Below, one piece after another: positions 23,281-32,306 of a DNA stretch of 42,840 nucleotides. A model generated the notes under the pieces. The model was not told the origin of the DNA. It made no database searches and was given only the letters and a program-made list of their open reading frames with translations. Source of the stretch: Paenibacillus hemerocallicola. Lineage in GTDB: Bacteria > Bacillota > Bacilli > Paenibacillales > NBRC-103111. A program made the translations under genes and the position numbers. Location of the stretch: the NCBI RefSeq assembly GCF_006265175.1, contig NZ_VDCQ01000080.1, positions 1 through 42,840 on the forward strand, given 5' to 3'. Position 1 is the stretch's first letter; each line of letters starts with the position of its first letter.

Positions 23281-25542
23281 ATGAAAATCCGCTCCCCCCG
23301 TTTCTTAATAAGGCTGTTCCTGTTCAGTCTGGCTCTGGGCACCCTGCCTGTCTCCGTATTGGGCGTGCTGTCGTACCACAAGTCATCCGCCATGATCGAG
23401 GATAAGGTGGCGAAGGGAAATCAACTGAACATGCAGCAAACGCAGCAGCGGGTGGAGCAAATTCTACGGGCTGCGGATACGACGGCTACCCATTTTATTA
23501 ATTCGGCCCTGGTAGCAAGTGCCATCAATATGAAGCTGGTCCCGGAGCAATTCCAGACGGTTAACGGCTTGCTGCTTGGGCTGCATCAATTGCAAAGCTT
23601 CGAGCTGGGGATCGACGACATCGTGCTGGTCAGCTTCAATCAAGGGTGGGTGCTCGATAATAGCACCGAGGTATTGCGGCTGTCGGATTATCGCGAGGCT
23701 GAGCAGATTACGCGATACAAGCAGGCTGGCAAATCAACCTTCTGGGCATCGACAGCGTCCGGCGAACAAGTCCATCTAGTGAAGAAGCTGCCCCTGAATT
23801 CGGTGAACCCCTCCGGATTGCTCGTTGTCAAATTCCAGAGCGAGGAGTTCGCCCGCCTGTTAGCGGGCAGCAGCGAGCTGGGAGAGGTCATGATCGTCAA
23901 TGAGGCCGGGGGGGTGCTCGCGCATAGCGACCCCTCGCCAGGCTGGCGAGCAGACGGGTACGAGGAGGCTATGAAACGGGTTCTCGCAAGCGAAACCCCG
24001 GTTGGGAGCTTCCAGACGACGGGCAATGATCAAGCAGCGGTGGTATTTCGGAAATCCGCGTATACCGGTTGGGCTTATGTCTCCATAGGCTCCGTCGAGC
24101 TGATCACCCAAGATTCTCAGGTGATCAAGTGGTACACCTATACGATTTGCTTCATTATTCTCGGCATCATCCTAACCTTGTCCTGGATCGGCTCTAGAAG
24201 AATGTACCGACCGATCAACAGGCTGTACCGCGATTTGCAGGCCGAGCCGGATCTCAGACCGATCGGCCATGCCGATGAGATCGGGTATATCGGCCACCAG
24301 GTGCGGGATATGCTCGGCACGCAGACGAACCTGAAGAATATGGTGGCCCGGCAAAGGTTCCAATTGGAAGAGCTGTTCATGATCAAGCTGTATGAGGGCG
24401 AGCTATCCCCGCGCGAAATCGGCGAGAAGCTGGCCGCCTTCAATTGGGATCGGCAGTGGATGCATGTGTGCGTCATTGCGGTGCAAATCGATACGCTTCG
24501 CGAGACCCGGTACGAGGAGATAGACGAGGATTTGCTGCTGTTCTCCATCAACAACATCGCGGAGGAGCTGATCCCGCTGCCGAGAAGGCTGAAGCCGGTG
24601 GTCATGCACCGCAAGCAGGTCAATCTGCTCGGGTGCGCGGCAGGCGAGGAAGAGCGGTTTAAGTCGATGATCAACGAGTTGTGCGCGGAGCTGAAGCTGA
24701 AGGTGGGGCAATTCCTGGAGCTGAGCGTTACGTTTGGCGTCAGCCGGTTCTATGGGTCGATCAGCGAAGCGCGGCTAGCTTATGAGGATGCCAATGAAGC
24801 GCTGAAATATGCGATTCGCATGGAGCCGGGCTCCGTGATTTACATCGAAGACGCTGAACCGGAGGGGACCCAACTGGCTCGCTTGCCCGTGACGATGGAG
24901 CGGGAGTTGCTCGATGCTGTCAAGCTGGCCGACGAGGAGCTGGCCAAAGAGCGCTTAGCTGCCTATTTGCAAGGGATCTTCCAAGAAAAGGTGAGCCATC
25001 GTGAATATTTCGTGCCGTTAACTTCGTTGCTGCTCGCGCTCGTACGTCTGCAGCAGACGCTCGGCGACGAGAGAGAGGCTGATGGCAAGGGAGAGAAGTC
25101 GCTCATTGACGAGCTATACAACCTGAAGACGGTCAAGGAGCTGGAGCTGTGGTTCTGGCATGTGCTGATTCACCCCCTAATCAATCGGTTGGAAGGGTTG
25201 AGGAAAAAGCAATACGCGCGAATTTCCGACCAGATGCTCGCCATTATTCAAAGCGAGGCGGATACCGAGCTGTCTCTCGAGGACTGCGCATCCAGGCTGG
25301 GTTATCATCCTGATTACATCCGCGGCGTATTCCGCAAGGAGGTAGGTGTCAGCTTCAGCGATTATGTGTCCACGTATCGGCTGAAGAAGGCCAAGGACCT
25401 GCTGACCGATACGGATATGAAAATCACGGACATTGCCGAAAAGCTGCACTACACGAACCCCCAAAATTTCATCCGGTATTTCCGCAAGCAGGAAGGTATG
25501 ACACCTGGTCAATACCGCGAATTGCAAAGAAAAAAAGAGTAA
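23281..25542 (+). CDS. Membrane-anchored AraC regulator, YesN/dCache type
   Basis: Encodes 753 residues, ATG at 23281 with GGAGGT upstream. TM1 (residues ~10-30) and TM2 (~283-303, YTYTICFIILGIILTLSWIG) enclose an extracellular Cache-like sensor, followed by a short HAMP-like stretch (PINRLYRDL) and a cytoplasmic region. The C-terminal ~100 residues are a double-HTH AraC domain: LSLEDCASRLGYHPDYIRGV, then LKKAKDLLTDTDMKITDIAE and the second helix pair PQNFIRYFRKQEGMTPGQYR. Such proteins sense an external sugar, alone or with the binding protein, and activate the adjacent transporter genes. It follows the lipoprotein gene after 126 bases, so it may have its own promoter too. Confidence 0.92.
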   Translation: MKIRSPRFLIRLFLFSLALGTLPVSVLGVLSYHKSSAMIEDKVAKGNQLNMQQTQQRVEQILRAADTTATHFINSALVASAINMKLVPEQFQTVNGLLLGLHQLQSFELGIDDIVLVSFNQGWVLDNSTEVLRLSDYREAEQITRYKQAGKSTFWASTASGEQVHLVKKLPLNSVNPSGLLVVKFQSEEFARLLAGSSELGEVMIVNEAGGVLAHSDPSPGWRADGYEEAMKRVLASETPVGSFQTTGNDQAAVVFRKSAYTGWAYVSIGSVELITQDSQVIKWYTYTICFIILGIILTLSWIGSRRMYRPINRLYRDLQAEPDLRPIGHADEIGYIGHQVRDMLGTQTNLKNMVARQRFQLEELFMIKLYEGELSPREIGEKLAAFNWDRQWMHVCVIAVQIDTLRETRYEEIDEDLLLFSINNIAEELIPLPRRLKPVVMHRKQVNLLGCAAGEEERFKSMINELCAELKLKVGQFLELSVTFGVSRFYGSISEARLAYEDANEALKYAIRMEPGSVIYIEDAEPEGTQLARLPVTMERELLDAVKLADEELAKERLAAYLQGIFQEKVSHREYFVPLTSLLLALVRLQQTLGDEREADGKGEKSLIDELYNLKTVKELELWFWHVLIHPLINRLEGLRKKQYARISDQMLAIIQSEADTELSLEDCASRLGYHPDYIRGVFRKEVGVSFSDYVSTYRLKKAKDLLTDTDMKITDIAEKLHYTNPQNFIRYFRKQEGMTPGQYRELQRKKE

Positions 25543-25561
25543 ATGGATGATCGGGTTCGCT

Positions 25562-25641
25562 GGAGATGATTACCCTACACTCGCTGCGGATTATCAGCAC
25601 GCAGCTCCCGCAAGTCACTCGTTAATGATTGCAGTCGGTAA
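25562..25641 (+). repeat. ~80-bp diverged repeat right of the sugar locus
   Basis: Partner of 17239-17314, same orientation, 20 bases after the AraC gene stop. It carries a three-base insertion relative to the left copy. Together the two bracket the whole six-gene locus. Confidence 0.45.
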
Positions 25642-25787
25642 TCGCCGGTCCTACTACACTTCAAGGTATCGACCGGCCGCAAGGAGGGAGACACGAAGCT
25701 TATGCCGATGGATATTGGCGAAGGATAAGCAGCCTCAGCAGGCGAGGAGTATGACCGATACCATCTGAAACTGAGGAGTGATGGAGT

Positions 25788-25905
25788 ATAAAAAAGTTCA
25801 AGTGGACGGTTGCCTGTGCGGCGATGGTACTGGATGTGAGCTATGCTTGCCTAGGCCAATCGCAGTCAGCGGCTGCCGATGGCAATCCCGCGATCCTGGC
25901 CGAGG
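25788..25905 (+). pseudogene. Signal-peptide fragment of a secreted protein
   Basis: The frame from 25788 reads KKFKWTVACAAMVLDVSYAC, then LGQSQSAAADGNPAILAEG. This is a complete Sec signal peptide plus the first mature residues of an exported protein, of the style seen in Paenibacillus polysaccharide-degrading enzymes. The start codon is ATA where ATG is expected, 12 bases after TGAGGAG. After the glycine the coding signal changes frame and family abruptly. The rest of the gene is missing. Confidence 0.6.
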
Positions 25906-26265
25906 GGTTGACTATGAGGAGATTCTAATAACGTTGAACGATTTGGTGAAAGAAGGGAAAATTCATCATATCGGCACTTCAAATCACCTGGGTTGGCAAA
26001 TTGTTCAAGCACAAGCCATTAGTGATCGATTTCATATTCAGCGATTTGTAAGTGAGCAAACACCATATACTATTATTAATCGACGAATGGAATTTGAACT
26101 TGCTGAAATAGCTAAACATTATGACCTTGTGTACAGTCCCTTATCTGGCGGCTTACTCACTGGAACATACACGGCTGGTCAGGCTGCGCAAAGCGATTCA
26201 CGCGCTGCCACATTATTAGGATATGTGGATACATTAGATCCTGAACTAGCTAACGCCAAAGGACC
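25905..26265 (+). pseudogene. Aldo/keto reductase, internal fragment
   Basis: About 118 residues match the middle of an aldo/keto reductase: VDYEEILITLNDLVKEGKIH, then HIGTSNHLGWQIVQAQAI, SEQTPYTIINRRMEFELAE and LVYSPLSGGLLTGTY. The N-terminal part with the catalytic Tyr/Lys and the C-terminal NADPH-binding part are both absent. An open frame runs across from 25778 to 26425, but its ends come from unrelated DNA, including a terminator, so no functional protein is expected. Confidence 0.75.
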
Positions 26266-26290
26266 GTCCGGGAACCGGACGGTTTTTCTT
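26263..26290 (+). terminator. Rho-independent terminator
   Basis: Perfect 9-bp stem ACCGTCCGG/CCGGACGGT with a GAA loop, followed by TTTTTCTT. It lies inside the chimeric frame and insulates the germination operon from upstream transcription. CTAACG occurs 12 bases before the stem. Confidence 0.85.
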
Positions 26291-26399
26291 ATTTGTGCGC
26301 CGACAGTCGCATTCATGAACGGAGAGCCGCGGATTATAATCAAGCGTTCGGGAAACAATAGAAAAAGTTGGGAGCTCAAGTCGGAAGAAGGTCGTGGTC

Positions 26400-27965
26400 A
26401 TGAAATTTTACAAAAAAAGAGCTAACGCTAACCGCATTTCTATACATGACGCCGAAAACCGGCAACCGGTTCACACCGAATCTCTTAAGGCCGAGCTTTC
26501 GGAAAATATTAAGCTAATGAAAGAACTTCTCGGGTACAGCGGTGATATCGTGATCAGGGAAATCAGAATCGGCCCCGGTGGGCGGATTCGAGCCGCCATG
26601 TGCTATACCGAAGGGCTTGTCGATATGAAATCCGCTCAACAGTTTATTATGGAAACCCTCATGTCGGACCTCGACTATAGCGGTCCAAATCTGTTGCAGG
26701 ATATGAAGGAGCGCATCCTTTCCGTAGGAGATATTCAGGACGTAACGGAGTTCGGCACTTTGTTCACTTCCCTCCTGTCTGGATGCGTCATCCTATTGCT
26801 GGACGGATATTCGCAAGGTTTTATCATCGGCATGAGCGGATGGGAAGGCCGCAGCGTGAGCGAGCCCGCCACGGAATCGGTCGTACGGGGGCCGAAGGAA
26901 AGCTTTACGGAAAACTTGCAAACCAACACGGCATTAATCCGAAGAAAGATCAAAGACCCGAATTTATGGCTCGAACGCAAACAAATCGGCAGGGTGACGA
27001 AAACGAACGTGGCCGTCATGTATATCCACGGCACCGTCAATGATAAAACGGTAGCGGAAGTGCGCAGTCGTCTCGATCGCATCGATATCGACGGCATTCT
27101 CGAAAGCGGCTATGTGGAGGAATTGATCCAGGATGAAACCTATTCGCCGTTTCCGACCATCTATAATTCCGAACGTCCGGACGTGATCGCGGCCGAGCTT
27201 CTGGAAGGGAAAATTGCCATTCTGGTAGATGGGACGCCGTTTGTGCTCATCGTACCCGCGTTATTTATTTCTTTCTTCCATTCTGCGGAAGATTACTATC
27301 AGCGCGCCGACATTAGCAGCTTCATCCGCATCCTTCGTTTCGTCGGTTTCTTTGTCGCGCTGCTCGGTCCGTCGATCTACATCGCCATCACCACGTTTCA
27401 TCAGGAGATGCTGCCGACACAGCTCCTGATCAGCTTGGCGGGCCAACGGGAAGGCGTGCCTTTTCCCGCATTCATCGAAGCGCTCATGATGGAGATGACA
27501 TTCGAAATATTGCGGGAGGCCGGTTTGCGGATGCCGAGGGCAATCGGGCAAGCGGTGTCGATCGTCGGAACGCTCGTCATCGGCCAAGCGGCGGTCGAAG
27601 CAGGCATCGTTTCCGCCGCCATGGTTATCGTCGTCTCGATTACGGCCATTTCCAGCTTTGTTTTTCCTGCCTCCAACATGTCCATTGCGATCCGTATGCT
27701 GCGGTTTCCATTAATGGGACTCGCCGCTTCCTTCGGCATTTTCGGAATTATTATCGGGATCATCGCACTTGTTTTGCACTTGTGCAGCTTGCGTTCATTC
27801 GGTGTCCCTTACATGAGTCCGTTTGCTCCCTTTATTGTCGACGATCTGAAGGACACCATCTTCCGGGTTCCTCACTGGGCCATGTTCTCCCGTCCCAGAC
27901 TGGTCAGTCAGAAGAACGTCCGACGCGGACGAAATAAGCCCCCGAAGCCGGATACCCGGTCATAA
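26400..27965 (+). CDS. Spore germination receptor subunit A (GerA family)
   Basis: Encodes 521 residues from the ATG at 26400, with GGAAGAAGG eight bases upstream; a GTG two codons earlier is possible. A long hydrophilic N-terminal region (~240 residues, with LKAELSENIKLMKELLGYSG and DVTEFGTLFTSLLSGCVILL) is followed by membrane segments and the family signature MPRAIGQAVSIVGTLVIGQA. It is the A component of a germinant receptor in the inner membrane of the spore. The C-terminal tail is basic (RRGRNKPPKP). First gene of a five-gene operon, expected under forespore sigma-G control, although I could not read a clear promoter. Confidence 0.93.
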   Translation: MKFYKKRANANRISIHDAENRQPVHTESLKAELSENIKLMKELLGYSGDIVIREIRIGPGGRIRAAMCYTEGLVDMKSAQQFIMETLMSDLDYSGPNLLQDMKERILSVGDIQDVTEFGTLFTSLLSGCVILLLDGYSQGFIIGMSGWEGRSVSEPATESVVRGPKESFTENLQTNTALIRRKIKDPNLWLERKQIGRVTKTNVAVMYIHGTVNDKTVAEVRSRLDRIDIDGILESGYVEELIQDETYSPFPTIYNSERPDVIAAELLEGKIAILVDGTPFVLIVPALFISFFHSAEDYYQRADISSFIRILRFVGFFVALLGPSIYIAITTFHQEMLPTQLLISLAGQREGVPFPAFIEALMMEMTFEILREAGLRMPRAIGQAVSIVGTLVIGQAAVEAGIVSAAMVIVVSITAISSFVFPASNMSIAIRMLRFPLMGLAASFGIFGIIIGIIALVLHLCSLRSFGVPYMSPFAPFIVDDLKDTIFRVPHWAMFSRPRLVSQKNVRRGRNKPPKPDTRS

Positions 27966-28019
27966 GAACATTGCGGCAGCCGGTCGTCATGTTGATCAAT
28001 CAATTAAGGTGGGGTGTTC

Positions 28020-29219
28020 ATGGTACGAAACCTGCTCTTATTGTTTCTATCCGCCGTCCTGCTCGTAACCGTTACGGGATGCTGGAATCGCCGGGAATTA
28101 AATACGCTTGCGATCGCAGTCGGACTTGGCATTGATCGAGCGGGGGATAACTACAAAGTATCCGTGCAGGTCGTCAATCCGGGAGAAGCGGCTTCTCGAA
28201 AAGGCGAAAGCATTCGTTCTCCGGTTGTCCTATATCGGGCCACCGGATCTTCCATTATTGAAGCGATGCGTAAAATGACGAAGGAAAGTCCGCGAAATAT
28301 TTATTCGTCCCATGTGCGGGTCGTAGTAATAGGAGAGTCGCTGGCGAGAGAAGGGATCGGGGACGTGTTCGATTTCATGTCGCGGGATCATGAATTTCGC
28401 ACCGATTTTTACATCGTGGTGGCGAGAGACGACGAAGCGGCAAACCTCCTGTCCATCATGACATCGTTGGAAAAAATTCCGTCTATCGAGCTGTTCGATT
28501 CCCTGGAAACTTCGGAGAAGACTTGGGCGCCCACGGTTAAAGTTACATTGGACAAGCTGATTTCCAGCCTGACCACCGAAGGCAAACACGCCGTATTGAC
28601 CGGCGTCAAAGCGACCGGTGACATCGAAGCGGGGAAAACGGAGAAAAACATCACTTCCCTCGTGCAAAAAAGCCGGCTGAAATCGGCAGGAGTGGCGGTA
28701 TTTAACGGCGATAAGCTGATCGGCTGGTTGGATGATACCGAAAGCAAGGCTTATAACTATATAACCGATAATGTGACAAACACGATAGGGTATGCGAAAT
28801 GCCCGGAAGGAGGCAGATTTTCGGTAGAGGTCATCCGATCGGAAACGATCGTCAAAGGAAAGCTTGTAGGCGGCGCGCCGGCGATTGATGTGAACATTCG
28901 AACGGAAGGGAACTTGGGGGAAGTCGCGTGCCGCATCGATTTAACCAAAGCGAATACGATCGAGACGCTCGAAACGATCGGCGAAAAGACAATAAAGGAG
29001 TTTATCGAAGCGACGATCAAAAGGGTGCAAAAACAATATAAAGTGGACATTTTCGGATTCGGTGAAGTGTTCCATCGCGCGGAACCGAAAGCCTGGAAAA
29101 AAATAAGGGAAAAATGGGATGCACAGTTCGCCGATCTCCCGGTAAACGTGAATGTCGATTTCAAGATACGGCGTCTCGGCACGATAAACAATTCATTTCT
29201 GGAAGAATTAAAAAATTAA
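28020..29219 (+). CDS. Spore germination lipoprotein, Ger(x)C family
   Basis: Encodes 399 residues from the ATG at 28020 (AAGGTGGGG upstream). Signal peptide with lipobox VTGC, lipidated Cys21, then the family hallmark CWNRRELNTLAIAVGLGID. Further GerC features are SSHVRVVVIGESLAREGI and a C-terminal domain ending AWKKIREKWDAQFADLPVNV. It is the outer-face lipoprotein of the receptor and needs Lgt for attachment. Confidence 0.93.
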   Translation: MVRNLLLLFLSAVLLVTVTGCWNRRELNTLAIAVGLGIDRAGDNYKVSVQVVNPGEAASRKGESIRSPVVLYRATGSSIIEAMRKMTKESPRNIYSSHVRVVVIGESLAREGIGDVFDFMSRDHEFRTDFYIVVARDDEAANLLSIMTSLEKIPSIELFDSLETSEKTWAPTVKVTLDKLISSLTTEGKHAVLTGVKATGDIEAGKTEKNITSLVQKSRLKSAGVAVFNGDKLIGWLDDTESKAYNYITDNVTNTIGYAKCPEGGRFSVEVIRSETIVKGKLVGGAPAIDVNIRTEGNLGEVACRIDLTKANTIETLETIGEKTIKEFIEATIKRVQKQYKVDIFGFGEVFHRAEPKAWKKIREKWDAQFADLPVNVNVDFKIRRLGTINNSFLEELKN

Positions 29220-29231
29220 GGAGCGTTTCCG

Positions 29232-29465
29232 ATGTGGAAAATTAGCGGGATCTTTGCAGTAACAGCCGTAATCGCGATGCTGGAAGTTCCTTCTCTTTGG
29301 AAACAAAAATTGGTGAAGGAGCTGTGGGTATTTGCCATTCTGCTTCTGGTAGGGGCAGGACTCAGCTTTGCGCTTATCATGCATGTGACCCTTCCGAGCC
29401 CGCTCGATTTTCTTACATGGATTTACAAGCCGATCAGCGATGTGTTCAAGAAATTTTTGAGCTAA
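29232..29465 (+). CDS. Small two-helix germination protein (D-type subunit)
   Basis: Encodes 77 residues from the ATG at 29232 (AAGGAGCG nine bases upstream). Two hydrophobic segments, ISGIFAVTAVIAMLEVP and LWVFAILLLVGAGLSFALIM, joined by a short basic loop, and a basic C-terminus. Size, topology and place within a ger operon match the D subunits that modulate some GerA-type receptors. The assignment rests on context, because such short proteins have little conserved sequence. Confidence 0.75.
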   Translation: MWKISGIFAVTAVIAMLEVPSLWKQKLVKELWVFAILLLVGAGLSFALIMHVTLPSPLDFLTWIYKPISDVFKKFLS

Positions 29466-29480
29466 GGGAGTCCGGAGCGG

Positions 29481-30578
29481 ATGCTGGAAAAAGGGAAAAT
29501 AAATATTCGGCAATTTACGATACTGGTCGCCCTCCTGACCGTCGGCGATTCCATCCTCATCTTGCCCGCCGTTCCCGCTATGGAGGCAAAGCAGGATGCA
29601 TGGATCTCCGGCATCGTCGGATTGCTCGTCGGAATGCTCGTCGTATATTTGGTCGGAACGGTCGGTCGGATGTATCCTGGCTTGAACTTGATCGAATACA
29701 ATGCCAAGCTATTGGGAACATGGGCCGGAACAGCAGTTTCCTTAGTCTTCTTGGCGTATATGTTCTATAATGCAGCAGGGCTTGTAAGGATTATCGGCGA
29801 TTTTATGACTACGCATATTATTCCGGAAACCCCCATCGATGCTATCCATATCTTGTTTCTTGGCGTGATCGCCATGGGCCTGCGGCTTGGAATTGAGGCC
29901 GTCGCTCGAGCCGGGGAAATCTTTTTCCCATGGTTTGTGCTGCTCTTCCTCGGGCTCGTCCTGTTTCTTTTCCCCCAGATCGACACAAAACAATTGCAAC
30001 CGATTCTTGCGGAAGGAATCAAGCCGGTATTGCGGGGTTCCCTATTTTCCGCTTCCAACCCCTATATGGAGTTGGTTGCGTTTCTAATGATTTTTCCTTA
30101 CGTCAATAAGACGGAGAAGATTCGAAAATATTTTGTTTCGGGTGCATTGATTGGAGGTATCGTTCTCGTGATTATGATCGCCTTATCCATTCTTGTGCTA
30201 GGCTACGATTATTCATCCAGAAACATGTATCCGAGCTATACGCTCGCCAAACAAATCAGCATCGGCCGTTTTATCGAAAGGCTGGAAGCGATTATGGCCG
30301 TCATGTGGATCCTTACGTTATTTATTAAAACGTCAATATACGTATATGTGATCCAATTGGGTCTTGCGCAAGTGCTCAAATTGAAAGAGTTTCGTGCGCT
30401 CGCCCTGCCGCTCGCTTTTATTATCGCCGCTTCCGCCACTTATTTTTCACCGAATATCGCGCACTTTAGTCAGTTTACAACGGCATATTGGCCTTATTTA
30501 GATATGACATTCAGCATAGGAATGCCTTTGCTGCTCCTAGGCGCGAATGCGGTTCGCCAGAAAGGAGGAGGGATCTGA
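29481..30578 (+). CDS. Germination receptor subunit B, first copy
   Basis: Encodes 365 residues, ATG at 29481 preceded by AAGGGAG. Ten membrane segments of the GerAB/endospore-germination permease family (APC superfamily); starts MLEKGKINIRQFTILVALLT and contains KQDAWISGIVGLLVGMLVVY, GEIFFPWFVLLFLGLVLFLF and FIERLEAIMAVMWILTLFIK. B subunits bind the germinant and probably pass ions or water. The stop TGA lies one base before the start of the next gene, a paralogue. Confidence 0.92.
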   Translation: MLEKGKINIRQFTILVALLTVGDSILILPAVPAMEAKQDAWISGIVGLLVGMLVVYLVGTVGRMYPGLNLIEYNAKLLGTWAGTAVSLVFLAYMFYNAAGLVRIIGDFMTTHIIPETPIDAIHILFLGVIAMGLRLGIEAVARAGEIFFPWFVLLFLGLVLFLFPQIDTKQLQPILAEGIKPVLRGSLFSASNPYMELVAFLMIFPYVNKTEKIRKYFVSGALIGGIVLVIMIALSILVLGYDYSSRNMYPSYTLAKQISIGRFIERLEAIMAVMWILTLFIKTSIYVYVIQLGLAQVLKLKEFRALALPLAFIIAASATYFSPNIAHFSQFTTAYWPYLDMTFSIGMPLLLLGANAVRQKGGGI

Positions 30579-30579
30579 G

Positions 30580-31677
30580 ATGCTGGAAAAGGGGAAAATA
30601 TCCATTCGCCAGTTAACGATATTCGTGATGTTATATACGGTCGGGAGCGCCATTCTGATCATTCCCTCGATTCTTGCCTCCAAGGCCAAACAGGATGCCT
30701 GGATCGCCGCTTTAGCCGGGATATGTCTAGGCTTGCTAGTTATTCCGGTGTACATGGCTCTCGCGAAACGATTTCCGAAAATGACATTCGCCGAATACAG
30801 CGAAGTGATTTTAGGAAAATGGCTGGGGAAAGCGGCTTTTGCGTTATTTTTCATTTATGTATTTATAAGCGCGGTATTGACGCTTCGCAACATCGGGGAT
30901 TTTTTGACGACTCAAATTATGCAACAAACCCCGATTCAAGCTATTCACATCTGCGTTATGGTCGTTGTCATTATGGGAGTTAAGCTGGGGCTTGAGCCTT
31001 TGGCGCGCGCCGCGGAACTATTTTTCCCGTGGGTCATTCTGCTTCTTATCATGTTGTTTGTGATGCTGGCCCCGCAGGTGGAGATAAAGAACATGCAACC
31101 CGTCTTGGAGGAAGGGTTCTTCCCCGTGCTGAAAGCAACGATCTCCATTTTCACTTTTCCGTTCCTCGGGTCCGTCACTTTTCTTATGATCTATCCCTCG
31201 GTGAACCGGATCGAGAAAGCCGGAAGAGCCGTATTTACGGGCATACTTCTCGGCGGGCTCATACTGACGGTTATTACGGTACTGAGTATCACTGTGCTCG
31301 GACCCGAACAAGTGGCCCGGCATAGCTTTCCAAGTTATGCGATAACGAGGAAAATCAACATAGGCCACTTCCTGGAACGTATCGAAGCGATCCTGGCCAT
31401 AATCTGGATTCTTACGATCTATTTTAGACTGACCGTTATGCATTATGCGCTTGTTCTAGGCATAGCCGAATCGCTGCGTCTTCGCGCGCACCGGTTTTTG
31501 GCTCTCCCTTTGGGTGTTGTTATCGTTGCGTTCTCCATATTCTCGGTGCCCAACAGCACCTATTTGTCCACCTTTAATAAAACCACTTTGCCGATATTCA
31601 TATTTACCATCGCCCTTTTACTGCCATTTCTGCTGCTGCTTGTCGCCGTCTTGCGCAAGGTAAACCGGGTGAAGTAA
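30580..31677 (+). CDS. Germination receptor subunit B, second copy
   Basis: Encodes 365 residues from the ATG at 30580, which has AAAGGAGGAGG inside the end of the previous gene; the open frame begins at 30547 but that is overlap. It shares the plan and length of the first copy (MLEKGKISIRQLTIFVMLYT, KQDAWIAALAGICLGLLVIP, AELFFPWVILLLIMLFVML, LERIEAILAIIWILTIYF) but many residues differ, so the duplication is not recent. Two B subunits could give the receptor two germinant specificities or one heteromeric channel. Confidence 0.92.
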   Translation: MLEKGKISIRQLTIFVMLYTVGSAILIIPSILASKAKQDAWIAALAGICLGLLVIPVYMALAKRFPKMTFAEYSEVILGKWLGKAAFALFFIYVFISAVLTLRNIGDFLTTQIMQQTPIQAIHICVMVVVIMGVKLGLEPLARAAELFFPWVILLLIMLFVMLAPQVEIKNMQPVLEEGFFPVLKATISIFTFPFLGSVTFLMIYPSVNRIEKAGRAVFTGILLGGLILTVITVLSITVLGPEQVARHSFPSYAITRKINIGHFLERIEAILAIIWILTIYFRLTVMHYALVLGIAESLRLRAHRFLALPLGVVIVAFSIFSVPNSTYLSTFNKTTLPIFIFTIALLLPFLLLLVAVLRKVNRVK

Positions 31678-31946
31678 AGTCCGTACTTCCGCGCAGCGGC
31701 GCCGGAAACACGGGATATACTTTGAAGGACGAGGCTCCCCGGAACTTCTGGGGGGTACTGCAGCACGACCGTATCGCCCTCCTGAAGTCCTTCGAGAACT
31801 TCCGTCTTGTCCGCGGTTTCGAGTCGGACCTTGATCGGGAGCTTCACGACGCCTTGAGGCGTCTCCAGTATCACATAATAGCCGTCCTTGTCGCACTGCA
31901 CCGCTATCGTCGAGACGGTGAGCACGTTTTTCCGGTGTCATGCATA
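31678..31946 (-). pseudogene. RND efflux adaptor (HlyD/MFP) fragment
   Basis: Minus-strand frame with DTGKNVLTVSTIAVQCDKDG, then YYVILETPQGVVKLPIKVRL and LEGLQEGDTVVLQYPPEVPG. This is the C-terminal part of a periplasmic-adaptor-type subunit of an efflux pump (compare LTVPxSAVQ, GLxEGDxVV). The N-terminal part is missing and the frame runs on into the end of the germination gene. No pump genes are near. Confidence 0.6.
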
Positions 31947-32114
31947 GTCGTCGATGATGCGGTGGAATTTCACAGAAAGTATGAATCGATGGGGGAAGGG
32001 GCAGGGTGGGAGAGTCAGTATTCGCTTCTAACGTCGAGAATGGAGCAAGAACTGGATATGACGGTTAGCGAACCTATCAAGCAATGGTATGAACGTCGGA
32101 AGAGATCGGAATAG
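31946..32114 (+). pseudogene. C-terminal remnant of an unknown protein
   Basis: The frame reads VVDDAVEFHRKYESMGEGAG, then LLTSRMEQELDMTVSEPIKQ, WYERRKRSE and TAG at 32112-32114. It is regular, charged protein, but no start or Shine-Dalgarno precedes it, and the upstream part of the open frame is the shadow of the adaptor fragment. The family is not recognised. Confidence 0.3.
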
Positions 32115-32133
32115 TTAGCACGGATTGTGTATA

Positions 32134-32158
32134 GGGGCCGTACTGGCCCCGTTGTTGT
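32134..32158 (+). terminator. Weak terminator-like hairpin
   Basis: GGGGCC-GTACT-GGCCCC followed by GTTGTTGT, 20 bases after the fragment's stop codon. The T-content is modest. Confidence 0.4.
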
Positions 32159-32306
32159 GTCCGCCCGCCAATAATGGACTCAATTAATCCTCACAAGGTT
32201 ACTGGTACCGGCTGCTTTCTGCAGGATGCGAATTGCGGAATCAATGTCGACGACCTGCCAAAATTACGGATTGGGCAACGATGGCTCGCTTTATCGGTTC
32301 TCTTAT

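Noticed and set aside
26335-26340. TATAAT as promoter of the germination operon
   Set aside because: No acceptable -35 at the right distance, and sigma-G rather than sigma-A control is expected; not enough to call.
25778-26425. 215-residue protein annotated as one gene
   Set aside because: It joins a signal-peptide fragment read out of frame, an internal reductase piece and a terminator; no single family covers it.
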